DNA of 64,000 bases from Trogon surrucura (Eukaryota; Chordata; Aves; Trogoniformes; Trogonidae), in contig CM036622.1 of the NCBI GenBank assembly GCA_020746105.1, forward strand, positions 12,758,487 to 12,822,486. The letters run 5' to 3'. The position numbers and the translations under genes were made by a program. A model generated the notes under the pieces. It had not been told where the DNA came from. It ran no database searches and was given only the letters and a program-made list of their open reading frames with translations. Positions 1-14,073 of the stretch are shown in pieces. How positions within the stretch are numbered: position 1 is the stretch's first letter; each line of letters opens with the position of its first letter.

Positions 1-3000
1 GGTAAGAATTAGAGGTCAGATCTTGCAAATGGTCTGTCCTGCTGCAGAAAGATGTGGATTTTTTTTTTTTGGTTTTGGGTTATGCTGGTTTGGTTTCTTT
101 TTGGGGGTGGGGTTTGTTGTGTACATTTGTTTCCCTCAGAGCAGCACCTTGTCTGGAGATCCAGAGGACACAAGTACACCCAAGGCAATGCACCTCTTTA
201 TGCGCTCCTGGCAGCAGGACACCGAGCAGTGTGCTGTGCCCTGCAGCACACCTGGGGCAGCAGCAGAACCTCCCACAGTCTCTGCTCCCACTTTTGCCCA
301 CTTACACAGATGCCAGAGAGTTTGCCCCACTCTACCTCCACCCACCCCCCTCCCTCCCGTGACTACAATATTGTGCCCTGTCAGATACTCTTCTCAGCCC
401 TGAGCTCAGAAGACGGGGACCATCGGGCAAAGCATAAATCACCCTATTACCTGGAGGCAGCAAGTCTCAACCCTTTCATAAGGCGAGTGTCTGAGCACTG
501 TTGTCCGCACTACAGTGGCAATCAAACAATGTCACATCATCCAGCCCAGAGCCCAGCAAACCCAGACCTATGCCCCTTGCATGTCACAGGGTGTCTTTGG
601 GTGTTCAAACCTCCTTGCAGGCAGCCGTGATTCCACAGACTAGCAAAGCTGGCTGTGAAAGAAAATTATCTGGGCATTTAGCCTACATCTTTCATTCAGA
701 TTTTACACGTTTATACTAATTTATGCATATAAAGAAGCTATATGTATACATTAGCTTTTCTACATTTTAACAGCCAAGTATTTCTGAGTGAATATTAAAG
801 AGATGTTAATAACATGGCAAGGCTAATTAAACATTGAACATGTTGCTATGTAGCTAGCATTTTAAGGAGAACTACAGCTGCTGCGATGCGATTTCATTTA
901 TGCACAAGAAAACAGCCTCTTAAAATAATCATAGATATGTTATTCAGAAAAACACAATATCAAACTATTTCAGCTGTCAAAATAATAAAAATATCCAATG
1001 GGAGTAAATCAAGCCATTTAACAATTGCTCCAATTTGCAGAAGGAGGTGAGGCTTGTTTTTCTTGTACCCTAGATCATTATGGCTACAATAACATTGTCT
1101 ATTTGTGATGGATTTGGATGAAGTAATCCAGTATTAAATGGAACAGAAAGAGATAAACACATATTAAGAAAAGCACAGATAGAAAAAATGTCAGCAGATA
1201 TGCTCAGTGTCTCTCAGTTGTCAAATACAGAGATATCGAATATCTTTAAAGAGTTCAGTAAATAACTACTCTGAATGTTAACAAGTGCAGGTAGGCAATT
1301 TAAGCAAAGACTAAAGCAGCAGGAAAGCCATATTGCACTCTCTCAGCTGTCTCTTCTACTAAGCATCCTGTATCATCATGCAAAAGTATTATTTTCCTGT
1401 TCTTGTTTTAGATGGAGATCGAAGTCTGAAATAAAATTTTCTGTATGAAATGCAATTGCCAACTCTTAACACAGCACTGCAATGTTCTATTTCTTTTTGT
1501 CATTTCCATGTACACCATTAACTCTTTAAGACTCTTAGATTAGTCCCTGTAAGAACTCTGAAATGTGAAAATAAACCTAACTTATAATAGCTTATAGTTC
1601 TTCTCATGCATCACAACAGCTATGCTGCCACTCTACAGACCCCGCCATCTCATATCATGTCTTCTGATAGCTGTGCAAACTGCAGTGGGTTTACATAACT
1701 TCAGTGTCTGCAACTTAAGCAACTCAGCAGACAAGATAAACATCCAGTTGAATATCTCCGAGTAGCCTCAATTCATCTAGAAGTAAATGGTTAGTAAAAT
1801 TAAGTATCAAAACCAGATACAGCTGTATCTGCAGAGCAGTTAGGTTTGATAAATGGCATAATGGCTACTTTAAAATTAAGGGCTACATTTAAATTAATAA
1901 TTTAAAGCCATATTGGTTCTGCAGAAGCAAAACCTTGCCTCTTTGGCTACAGCAATTGCTTATAAAATGATAGAAGCAGGTCCCACAATCTCATAGTGTT
2001 ACTGAGGCATTCTGAACTCTTGAATGATTTTAAAAAGCTGGAACAGATCCAAGCAGGCTGAGGTACAGCATTCCCAACTCCTGCAAAATTGTGCTTGAAA
2101 TAAGGAAGATGTTGGCACACCATGTTTGAACAAAAGCAGATTTTCATAGTGGGTTGAAGCACTGAGCCATTTAGACCAGCAGCAACAAAGATTAGATGCA
2201 GCTAATGGTGATGTTTTTCTATAAACGGAATCAAGAAGGTTATACCTTTGCATTTCAACAGCCTTCCTTCTTCCAGACAGTCCGTCACCCCTATGATGTA
2301 ATAGGGAAACCTCCAGACAGGAGAAAGATTTTCCTATGCTGCTTTTTACTAAGGTCTAAAGATTCTCTGGTGGGTTATTTTCACCAGTTGTCTCCCATAG
2401 CTCACATCTGTTTAGGACACACATCTAAAACAAGTATCACGGTTACATTACCCAAGGCAGCAAAGTATAATGGAGATCTTGCCAAGATTAAAAACTAACA
2501 AAAAAAACCCCCACTAATACTGAATGTCAATATGCAAAACTTCCTGTTTGGGAAGGGTGGGGGGTTAGAGAGTGTCTGTCTGCATTTAGTGAACAGCCCA
2601 GCCCTAGTCGTGACAACTTGTTAATAATAGCCCCGGATAAAAACTCTGATATGAACCCAGCATCTCAGGATTGTCTGTGCTCTTAAATTTGAGCCTTTGA
2701 TTGCCAAGCAAAAGATTTTATTCATTAATGTCTTCAAGGAATAGACAATACAGTGGCCAGAGATAATAGCTTGCATTCAAAGTGGAGCACCTTTTGCTAG
2801 AGAAAGCTCCCATCTTCCAGGAGTAACCATCTAAGAAGAGAGAGGAGCTGCTGGGATGACCTTGTAAGCAGGCTGCAAGGATGGCATCTTCCACAGGAAA
2901 ATGAGAGACAACAAACAAGATCCCACAGCTGTGATCTGCAGTCTCATAGGATAGTAGAAGATGTGTGATTTAATGACAATGTTGTACAGAATATTTGTCT

Positions 3001-6000
3001 TGAACATATAGAGAATATGAGAGAAGGAAGACTTTAACTTGAACTATAGTCCTTCTTTCTAATCCTCCCTCACTCCATACTTGGCAGTGTGTGTTCAGAC
3101 CTCTCATTTTGAACCAGTAAACTACTCAAGAAGCTAGAGAGCTCCCTGGCATGACACATGGGAGTGCAGAGCAGATAGATCTGATTTTTCTCAGCTTCCC
3201 TCCTGAAGCTTGCAGAAAAAAACAAGGCCAAGAACTCCATGCCCAAAGAGGCAAGCATATCTCTTAAATGTGGTTAAGAATGAGGCAAATTGGTTGATCT
3301 AAGACTAGAAATAGTATGGAGGTCCCTAAGCCTAGGTGAGCTACTAGCAAAGTAAGCATAGAAAATCATACCGTTAAGAACCAGTTGATGCACTGCACCC
3401 ACTCTTTCATGACAAAGAGTTAATCGGCCAGAGCCCAGGCCACAAACGAAGCAGACTTCTTTTGGACAGACACAGAGGAAGCATGGCAAGACTGCTTCCA
3501 AAAAACAGAGTAGCTGAGGTAAATAAGCCTATCTTTTCTTCAAGAGCAACATGAGCAAAGATTTTTTTTATATATTAGCAAGGGAAAAAAGATTATATAC
3601 TTGTCTTACACCTTTGTGTAAAACATTAACAAAATGATGACATTTCAGTAGAGTGCATAAAACACATTTCATTAGAAATGGCACAACTGAGACTATATCT
3701 GACAGTAGGCTACAGCTTAGCAAGTGTGAGTTTAAATCATCTGCAACAAAGTGCGAATCTGGAAATGTAACAAGCAATTCCTGTTAGCCCCAATTAAAGT
3801 CTTGGTAGAAAACAGTGTCAAAATAAAACGTCTACTATAAAACCTACAGAATAAGACTGTAATCCATATCTAATACTCTTAAATTAAAAGATACCAGTGG
3901 AGAATGAATGGTTGCCCAACAACACTTTGTTAGAAGGCTGAAAACAAGAGTATCTACACTGTTACAAATTCATATTAGAGCTACTGAGGATTTACAGAGA
4001 GATAAACAGGCAAAATGAAGCTCTGCTTCTGATTAGGAACCACAAGACCTCTCAGTTAGTGGGAATGATTCTCGATGCATCATCCATGATAAGACCCAAG
4101 TGCCTGGTTCTTCACAAGATATAACACAGCGATCACACAAAATCACAACTGCAAGCAAAGTTGGTGTGTGGAGAAATTGTTTTTTTTCTTTGTTCCAGAA
4201 AAGGGGCAAGATAATCAGGCACAGGGCCATTCATTCTGCAAAACAGGCAGTAAGGCAGCAAGCTGTGGCAGCCAGCCATGCTGGCATGGCAGGGCACAAA
4301 GGAACTTACTTTATCTAGCAGTAACATGGCTGATATTCCTGAGGAGACCCCAAGATCATGTAATAAATAGCAGAGCACACCCCAGAGACTAACTGAGCAA
4401 AACAGCCCCTAAGGTTTTTCTAACGCAGCTGGAATTCTGCATCACAACAATGTAGATTGCAGATTCCTGTCATCTAGATGCTTGTCTTGAAATGAGCCAT
4501 ACAAACATGCTTACATTTTCAGTCTAAAGAGGAAGACCTAGGAGGAACAGATCTCCCATTGGGCAACGTTCATTAGTTGGAATTGTGACACAGGGTGCAG
4601 ACTCGCCACAGGAGCCGCCTTCCAGCCACGCAAGAGCCCCAGGTTTCCCCGAGGGAGAGCCCCGCTGGGCAGCAGGTGACGGGAAACAAAGATCGCTGTT
4701 CATTTCCACAGGGCGAACACAGGGATATTCTCCAGTATTAATTTCTGATGAACTCTGCACAAGAGCAATTAGTGCAGAACGTGCAGCGACAGTTGCTTTG
4801 TTGTCAAGATATATTCATTCTCAGAGCAGTCAAAAAGAATCTCGGAGACGTGTTGATAGTCTCTTGGAAGAGCATCAGGACAATATAGCCTTACATTTCA
4901 AAAGGAAGGAAAAAAAACACACACACACAAAGCCACAAACAAAAACCAACCCACTGTGAGACTGAGTTGAGCTTGGCACAAGCAGAAGGAATAAATATGC
5001 ATTTTGCCTGCCATAAGAGCAGACAGGTCCACGATGACGCACAGAACATGATTTGGCTGAGAACTTGGAGCTCTCAGTTATGAGCCTGACCTCACATCCA
5101 CTGAAATCGATGGAAAGACTTCTAGAGACTAATCTTGGTGAGATGCCGACTGAACCCTTAACCGACACAAGTGGGGAACAAGTTGGATGAATGTTTTCAG
5201 GGACTTGAATATGTTTGAACTAAGCATTTCCAGGGAAGGTCCCTAAAAGAGGAATTCCTGTCATAGGAAAACATTTTTCTTCACTGTTATAACTTTAACT
5301 TCATTTGCCATTAGATTAACTTTAAAAGCACTTCAGTGAAGGTACTTCAGTACATCCCTGGGTGAACAAAACATATAACATGAAACATATGTTCCTCTAG
5401 CTAGTTGTTCATTGTTAGATGAGAGAAAGCTTTGCAATTGTTCCCCTCACACCCTTTTCTCTTTTTAAAATTAATGACTTTACACGGTTGCACTGTATGT
5501 AGTAAGTACTGGTTCAAACAGCATTTGAACGAACAAATCTGGACTTCTAATCAGGTTGGATACTGTTCAGTTGTGTTTGCGTCTTTGCTGTTGTCTCCAT
5601 ATAAATATGAGAAGTCCCAGAAAAGGTTTGTAAAGCAGCTGAATGGTTATCAACGGTAAGAAGTGTCCAGATACAGTAAGGTCAGACAGTGCCTGGGTTT
5701 GGTGCAACAAAATTGCATCCATGTAAAAGTTACCTTCTAGGAATAAAAGGTTAGGAAGTCGAGCTAAAGAAGGATGCAGGGTGGTGTGCAAGACCTCTTT
5801 GGGAGGCATGAAAGCTTCAAAATATATTTGACTAAATTGACCATATGAAATAAATACATTAACAAGAGATTAATTCCTACTCATACATAACTATGATATT
5901 GCTACAACTTGGTCTGTTTGGGCAGAGAGATATGAAAGGTTGTCAGACTCATGTTTAAAGAAGGGCTCAGCCCAAAGATTCTCCATCAACATTCATGTAC

Positions 6001-9000
6001 TAAACATCTGTTTGGAAAAACATGGACACAAGCTAAGTACCCACAATCTATGCACTGTACCCACAGCAGAAACACTTCAGCATAACTTAAGGACCAGATA
6101 AAAACACCCTCCAGACTGGCAGCTTACCATCTCTACCTATACATTACTGTTCGCAGAGGTCTGCATCTGACAGTAACATAACTCCATCTAGGTTTTGGGG
6201 AAGACATCCCTTACAGGCCTCCCTCCTTCCCCACTGCTGCAACCACTAATGCATGCACTTGCATTAAATGCAAGAAAGCAGGTCACTGCTGGGGCAGAAG
6301 GAGAAAACAAACGAAACCCAAAACAAACAACCAACAAAGCACTTGCTGTCTTGCACAACAAGTGACACTGACAACAGCTCTAGGAGAGGCCACCTCAGCA
6401 ACTTCAACACCCCCCCTTCTATAATCAACAAGCAAGGAAGAAGAGAGCAGCCTGGCCTTGCACACGGCTGGGGATGCTCGGCTGTCCAGGCAGCACTCAA
6501 CTCTTCAGCTTTCAGATTTCAGCTACACCCAGCCACACCCCATCACAGGACAGACAGGAATCACCTCCTGAGTTGTTTAACTGATAAGCTAACACCACGA
6601 CTACACACGTGCTGATGACAGACACCAGCTGCTGCCTACATTGCCATACTGCTGCCCAGGCACCTACATGGATGGAGCAAATCGTGAAGCCACGTGCAGA
6701 GCTGAAGATTGCTGGCTCAGGATAAAGAGCGAATGTAGCAAGTGCAGGCTGGCATGCCATGACAAAGGCATATAGGAGCAGAAGGCAATGTGGATACTGA
6801 GAACCTCAGTGGGCTGAGGGTGCTGTAGGACACCAGGAATCACAGTTCTCATCAGGATTCAACCAATTTTTGCCTCACCCAACAGTAATCAAGAATCACC
6901 TAAAAAGCAGCCACCACAAAAACGAACTGTGTTTTCTTTTTTACCACAGCTGTAGGTCCCAGACACTTGGCCTGGCACCCTGTCACTAGAGATACCCCTC
7001 ACATCAACTGCAGTCCAGGCAAATAAATTTACTTCTCTTTATTTCTTTGTTCACAACTCATTCTTCTACCTCAGTCATCCCTTGGCACCAAGCAATAATT
7101 GAGCAATAGCACACGCATCTCATGGTTCATCACAGAGCACAAATCACAGACAGATGTATCACAGGTGCAAAATTCTGCAAGCTGGGGCTGCAGTTCCTCA
7201 GCTGATGAATAGCTGTCTCATTGACTAGCAAGCAGCCCGTGCATCAGGAACTACAAAATATCCAGCACTATTACTGCTCAACAAGGTTCTCCTGGTTTGA
7301 AGGCCAGCCTCTTAGCCACATCAGACATTTTTTCCACACAAAACATTTAGTATTGGAAGACAATGGCAAAATCTTCTTATACCACAGGTGCCTCATTTCA
7401 CCACAATATGCCGAAAGCATAGAGCAGAGTTGAAGTATCCTGGGAATCTGTGGATTTCCTCTAAACTCAGTGGAACCAGAGGATAATGTGGGAGGGTCTG
7501 TTTTAGCACGCTAATACAAACGTCTGCCAGGAGACAGGGGAGATGCAAGAGTCCTGTGGTAGCAATTGCTGTCTGCAGGAGAAGAAAAAACTGCCCAGTC
7601 CTCTGATCATCTGCTGGAATAATACCTGTGATGATATAGACCTAGGAATTTTATCTGTTTGCAAGCTCTGTGTAAATGATGTGATTTCACCCTACAATAT
7701 CTAGTACTGTACTGGTAGAAGGATACTTTTTAAGCAACAGCATCAACTGTCCTGTTGTAAGAGATGAACAAGTCCGTCAGCAAGTCTGAAGGATACAGAC
7801 GCCTTGTGAACATCACTTTCACTCATGCAAAAGATGAAAAAAAATACAGGAGGCAGCAAGTAAATAATTAAATATTGCAGGAAAACAAGTAATTTTCTGT
7901 ATATGTTAAGAGCCACACTGAGCTGTGAGCAGCAGCGTGTCATGACATCTTTCCACAGCGCGCTGAAAACTAGTTTGGAAGAAGCAATGAAGGATTAGTA
8001 GAGACAGATCTCTTATCCTACTATGATGGGATGTCCAAGCCATTTTGAGCCTCTTTCTACAAAGGATGTTCTGGCTGCAAACCTATTCCACCCATAAATT
8101 TTCTCTTATGAGGGATCTGTCATTCAGAGATACAGGTGTTTACACCAGTCAGCTCCACTTACATTTAGCTGTTTGGTTACTTTCTTTTAGAACTTTGTAA
8201 AAGAGCCTCGTTGTGGCTGTTAACATGTTTGATGCTACACTGCTGTAACTACAGACTTGAGGTATGATATCCCCATCCAAGCTAAGAGCAGTTTCTCCTG
8301 AATTTGTTTCTTCAATTCACTGTTCACAGTAACTCCAGCCTTTACATAACTACCATTAGGGTAAGGCCAACATTGCAGAGATGCTGTATGAACACCTGGC
8401 ATAACACAGGTCCCATGTGTTGAAGGTAGAAACCTAAACAGACAGAAATGTAGGAAATAAAGGTAAGTGATCCACCAGCAACAGCTAAACTGAGGAGAGA
8501 GTCCACATCTCCTCACATCCTTTCTTTATGCAGTTTCCAGGCCACTGTCACCATCAGCTACATCTTTCTGAAGCAATTTTCGAGGAGTTTGCCAATTCCC
8601 TCTACCTTCCTCCATGCACAGACAGTACCAAAAAGCACGGTCTCCAGTGTTGTTTACAGAGCAACAAGAAACAGTGTAGTCTGTACAGCTTCCAAAGGAA
8701 TTCCTGGTGGCTTACTCTGCAGTTACCATAATATCAGTGCGTGTTCCCTGGTTACTTCTCTTTGCAGTGTTCATACACCAAGAACAAATGAACATTTTGC
8801 AGAAACCAAAGAGCCTGAGTGCACTGACAAATTACAGCATAGCAAAAAGCTTGGTGCATTACATTAACCAAGTATGTTGAATTCTCAAAGGATTTTAAGC
8901 ATTCAGGAAACATATACAAGCTGATATTTATTTGTACAAACATCAGATTTTCCATGTTGAACAGTGTCCATCCATATTTTTTTCCAATTCAACTCTAAGA

Positions 9001-12000
9001 AGGTAATTTGAAAAATAAAGATGGACTCCGTCCTTACTGCAAAAATCTGTAATTAACAGAGAGCTCTGCAAAGTATTTGCAAGAAGTCCCACACTGAGTA
9101 GCTACTTTTACATGGACAGTACTTGTTCACCAAGAATTCATGCAAATCAAATGAAATGAGATCAATATTTTCTCAGAGAATCCCATCCACAAACAGTCAA
9201 AATACCGGTAGTAATGAGACAGTTTCACACCCAGTTTGAATTGGTTTGGTTCTGCATATTGTATTTAAGCACCTAATGTTAAATTTATTCCTTTGCTTTG
9301 CTAGTGCTCCCATTTGTGGGGTTTCTCCCTTCCTCCTGCCCCCAAATAAAATATCAGAGGTGTAACACAGCTTAGTCATGTCTGATAAATTCCAGCACAC
9401 TAGTTTGCCTGTCATTACCAATCTAACTGGAGTTCTATGTAAAGTTCCCACTAAGAAAGCAAAACGCAGACAGATTTTGCCAAAGCTAGCTCAAATAAAG
9501 AGAGGATCCTTGAACTCCTTTGCAGGAGCCAAGTAAAATGCATTAGCTAGCGCTCCCAGTATGTAGGGTCAATGGGAAAAAAAAACCCACCCCAGAGAGC
9601 TAGGCTCACTTACTGGCTCCGTGCCCTTTCCACACCATAAAATGAGTAAGGCAACATGGAAGAAATGTTCTCTGTACCCTGCTGACACATACAGGCCAGC
9701 TTGCTTTGCATCCTCGTTTCCAGAAGCCTTTGCTTTTCTAACTGGTGTAAATGCACTTCTTCTTTTGGGTGCCTGTCTGATGTCCACTGTTTCACCTTCC
9801 ATAACCCAAAGTTTGACAGCTTCCATACTGTCAAGGAATGCACCAAAAATGGTGCTGTTCAAGAGGGAGAGAGAATGAGGTGCAGTTTTGTATGTAATAC
9901 AATCTACAAACTTTCATACTGCATGCACTTGGAATAAAAGTAGTCATTAGTGAGATGAAGTATAAATTTTACACTCCCGTAGTCAGTTACTTAACTGATC
10001 TTTCCAGAAACTTGGCAAAAGCAGCATGCTGCAGCTATGCATATATATTATACTTACTGATGGCCATTAAGCCTGCAGTCACAAGATTCAGTTTGCCTTT
10101 TGCTGCTAAATTTGTACTGCAGCCTCACAGATTTTGTAATAGTTACTGACAAGGTACAAAATAATAGTCCTGTGAAATCACGGCCCTGATTAGTAAAGGG
10201 GTAACTGCAACCCCTCTTCATTGTCATTGGTCCCAGTGGGTTTATACCAACAATAAATTTGGTTCACTCTTTGAAGATGAAAGGTGCTATAAAGCGCACT
10301 TTATTAAAACCACTATAAAGACTTGTTATTTTTGCTCATATATCTGCTGAGTGATAGTTTCCAGAAGTCTAACAGCACCCCCTGAACATGCACACTCACT
10401 TTACTTTCTGGCTTCGAGAATTCCTCTTAAAACTGTAGGCCACTTTTCCAGCTTTTGGTGTACAGCTTGTCTATCCTTCTTCTAACCCAGATAACTGTGT
10501 GGGAATGCAGCTTTATTGTAAGGCAGAAGTGATACAGCATCTTCATAGCAGACCAGGTTCAGAGTCACATACTGATCTTGACTTTTGACCAGGCCATGGA
10601 TGGGTGAATTTGGGTTCAGATGCAGCAGTGCCAAATTCTCACCATTTTTGACCCAGTTGGAAATCTCCCAGAATGATCCTAGTGATGGTTTCTTATCCTG
10701 CATGATAAGAAAAACCCTGATAATGCTGCAGGACTACTTTTTAAATTCTACTGAAAAACTTCCTCAATCTCTTTCACTTTTGTGGCAGAATCCCTGAATC
10801 ACTGGTTCCCAAAACAGTGTTCCAAAACTCGCACAAGCTTATTCTTTTGAGGCTGTTGACAGGCATGCTAGATCTAACTAAAGAACAGCCCAAGTTCCTA
10901 GTACTCATACCATGATATAAATCTACAGTCACCAGGCGCTTTCAAAAAGGATGCCATCTCTAGGCACACACCTTTAAAAGGAGTACTCCTTGTTCTAAAG
11001 CTGTCTGCCTAGCATTTTCAAGCTCTGTTGTATGGATGCCATGAGAAGCACTCAAGAATCTTGAACAAAGGCTTTGTTCAAATTACTAACTTGAGGCCTG
11101 CCTCTGGAACTTTCCTTTTCTCCCCATTTAACAGTTCTACCATTTGTTTCAATTTCTGTGAGCATTAACCAGCCAACTGGCTTGTCAACCTACACATGCT
11201 AACCACTCTCACAAACGAAGCATCCGATCTATGCCTAGAGAGCCTTCTTCCTAAGCAGAAAAAAAAAAAATAAAAAATGAACATTTTAAAAATCAAGTCT
11301 TAACATGAGGAGAAAAAAGTCAGTCAAAACAGAAAATCTCTATTTCTTGTGCCATATGAAGCAATTAGGTAAGAGAAGAGAAAGAAACTTCTACTTCATT
11401 TTCTCTGTGTTTGTGACTGAACTGGAATAATCAGTCACATATCTCAGTCTGTGTTCCTGTGCAGCTCAAAGCACACCCCGACCCTGGTAAAAATACACTA
11501 GCTTTCTTGGCATTTGACAGTCAATTTGACAGGCATTTGACTCAATGACCTTTACAACCTGAACGATATTTTTGCAACCATAGCTCTTAAAAGACTAATC
11601 AATGCCTATTAGTGATTCTCTTGCTTGCAATCAGAACAATAAAACAGTTCATGTCTATTCCTAATACCTCTTGCCTGGCAGCCAGACGTGACCACAGCCT
11701 GTGCCTTCTACCATCTCTTACCCTTTTCTAAGCTGCCAAGAAGTCAGGAAGTTTTAGAGATTTAATCTATTGTTATAACAAACTTATTTCTTACAGTTTC
11801 ATTTCCAAAATTCCCATTCTTGCCTAAGTTTCTATTAAGAATAGAAGAAAGCTCAAAAAATGATGCAGACAACTCTCACAAACTACAGGCATAAGGACAC
11901 TTTCCATGTAGCAAGTGTCCCTTGTAGCTGCATGTCTCACCTCCTTCAAAGGCTACGGTTGGAAAGGACACGTTTGTCTTCCTACCAGACCAATTCCTTC

Positions 12001-12634
12001 AGTAAAGGAATACACATTTCGGCTGTCTTGCCACTTCCTTCCATCCTTTTATTCTTTCTCATGGCTTACCAACATGAAGATATTTTCATGAGACATTAAA
12101 CAAATGGATCTCATGTCCCCTAGCAGATTTCTTTGATTAAAGTTGTCTAGTCTCCTATTTCAAGACAGGAGAAAATAGCTGATTCAGAATAAACCAGGTT
12201 TTATAGTGATTGTCACAACACGGAAGCAAGTCTGCTTTTGCTGGAAAATTGGCTTTAAATTGTTCTTTAAGTTCCAGCCATTACTGTGAAACTTCACTGA
12301 GCATCAGTGTTAACCAACTATGTATGTAGATACCAAGTTTTAAAATTATATTAACAAATTACAACAACATAATTAATTTAGCTGTACAGAATCCAGTTCT
12401 ATATTGCTAGAGGAATGAGAATAAGGGGGCTTATCAATACTAGTTTTTTTTAAAAAAAAGCAATAAAGGAATTATTTTAAGCAGTTGGTTTACTCCTTCC
12501 TCTAACCACCCTGTCACAAACTAAACAGAGCACACAGGACAGGATGGTAGGATAATCCAGGTGAGAATGGATATGTGAGCCATGAGAACAGACCAGGTTA
12601 GTTTTATTTTACGTATTTATATTGTCATATATGC

Positions 12635-12662
12635 ATACACACACACATATATATATATATAG
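12635..12662. repeat. Compound (CA)n/(TA)n microsatellite
   Basis: A short CA run passes directly into eight TA units, and further TGTATACACA-type sequence follows. This is a simple dinucleotide repeat and is likely to vary in length between individuals. Confidence 0.85.
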
Positions 12663-14054
12663 TGTATACACAGACTGAAGTTCTATACACATACCTACAC
12701 ACATATCCTTTCTGTCTTTCTCTTTAAATTCAATCCTGCTTTTAAATACATAGGCCACACATGCAGCTCCCACAGAAATCGGTGGCAGCGCATATGTATC
12801 TCTTTGGGTTAAACCCAGTTTACCTAGAACATCTCAGGCATGAAGACCAGCTTCATTTTTTAATCCTATTTTACATTTAGCTTTTATTTACTCTATATGA
12901 ACATCAATGATCCCAAAGAAATGTAAAGAAAAGCACAGGGTTTGTTCAGGATTCTTGATGAAACCTTTTCAAGAGTTACACCAGCATACGATGTTTCATA
13001 TTTAGAGAATCTCCCTCCCATCATGAGCTGTACTTCAACAGGGCGGGGACCGTGGGACAAGGAACTCAGGCCTTTACTCTTGGAAGGTAACTTTTGCATA
13101 CACACGGCCAAACTGCTTCATAACTTCAGGGGTAATTCTTTTGAATATTTTTAATGGTATTTTAAAAAGAAAAAAAAATAATAAAGAAAACAGGCTTGCA
13201 AAATGAGTATTTTCTACATTCCTCTTACCAACTAGTTAAAGAATACTCCTTGTTTGGGAGACGTGGAAAGAAGTCATAGGTCTGACTCACACACCTGTGA
13301 CATTAACACAGCTTTACTTTCATTTTCTCTGCATTTCCCTTAGAATAAAAAAAAAAAGCAAGCACTGAAAAATAATATTTACTATACCCTTACCTCAGAC
13401 ATTCATCCTACACTTACTCCAGCTCTTCTATCCTAACAGCATTCCCAAAGCTGCCGTCTGTGCTCTCCGTTCATGCTCGCCCACTACCCGACTGCAGCTC
13501 ATTAAGCCACGCACCTGCAGTGACTTCACTTGGGCTTCCCTCAGCTCTTAACCCACCTCAGCACCAGTGAAATCGTTTGCTCTTCACACTGCCAATAAAT
13601 ATTGCCTTCTCACCAGGGTTCTCACAACTATGATACTCTCTGCCAATCTCCCTGATAAATCAGACTCCTATTATTCCTCAGGCATCTGAAGAGCAGCTAT
13701 TTGCTATACCAACTACACACAAATATGTAACTATTTAGGAGAAAAAAAAAAAAGAAGGTAATTTCCAGCTAAAGTGATCTGGGTGACCATTGAATTGAAA
13801 CAGGTGTAATCAGTTACATAACATGCCCTCAGTACTTCAGTGCAACAAGAGATACAAGATCCACCTTAAGGTTTTCTTTTCACTAACACCATTTTAACTG
13901 AAAATACTTACTGTGAGGACAGCCTCTCCATAAGAATATTGTAGGTTTTAAATGCTGTCTGTATTTAAAGTTTCTGAGAAGGATACGCTCTTTATCTCCC
14001 GTGTATGCAGGAAGAAGCAGAATTGATGTGAAGTTAGAGCTGCCCACTGGGGAA

Positions 14055-14073
14055 TTTTTTTTTTTTTTTTTTT
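14055..14073. repeat. Poly(T) tract of 19 bases
   Basis: An uninterrupted run of T. No SINE or LINE body is recognisable on either side, so it is entered as a plain homopolymer and not as the poly(A) tail of a minus-strand element. Confidence 0.8.

Noticed and set aside
52..630. 192-codon plus-strand open frame at the left end
   Set aside because: Low-complexity start (Phe/Trp/Gly from a T/G-rich tract), no domain, and no matching splice continuation.
10795..10835. Possible hAT transposon terminal repeat (CACTGGTTCCCAAAACAGTG)
   Set aside because: No matching inverted partner or 8-base target duplication was found.
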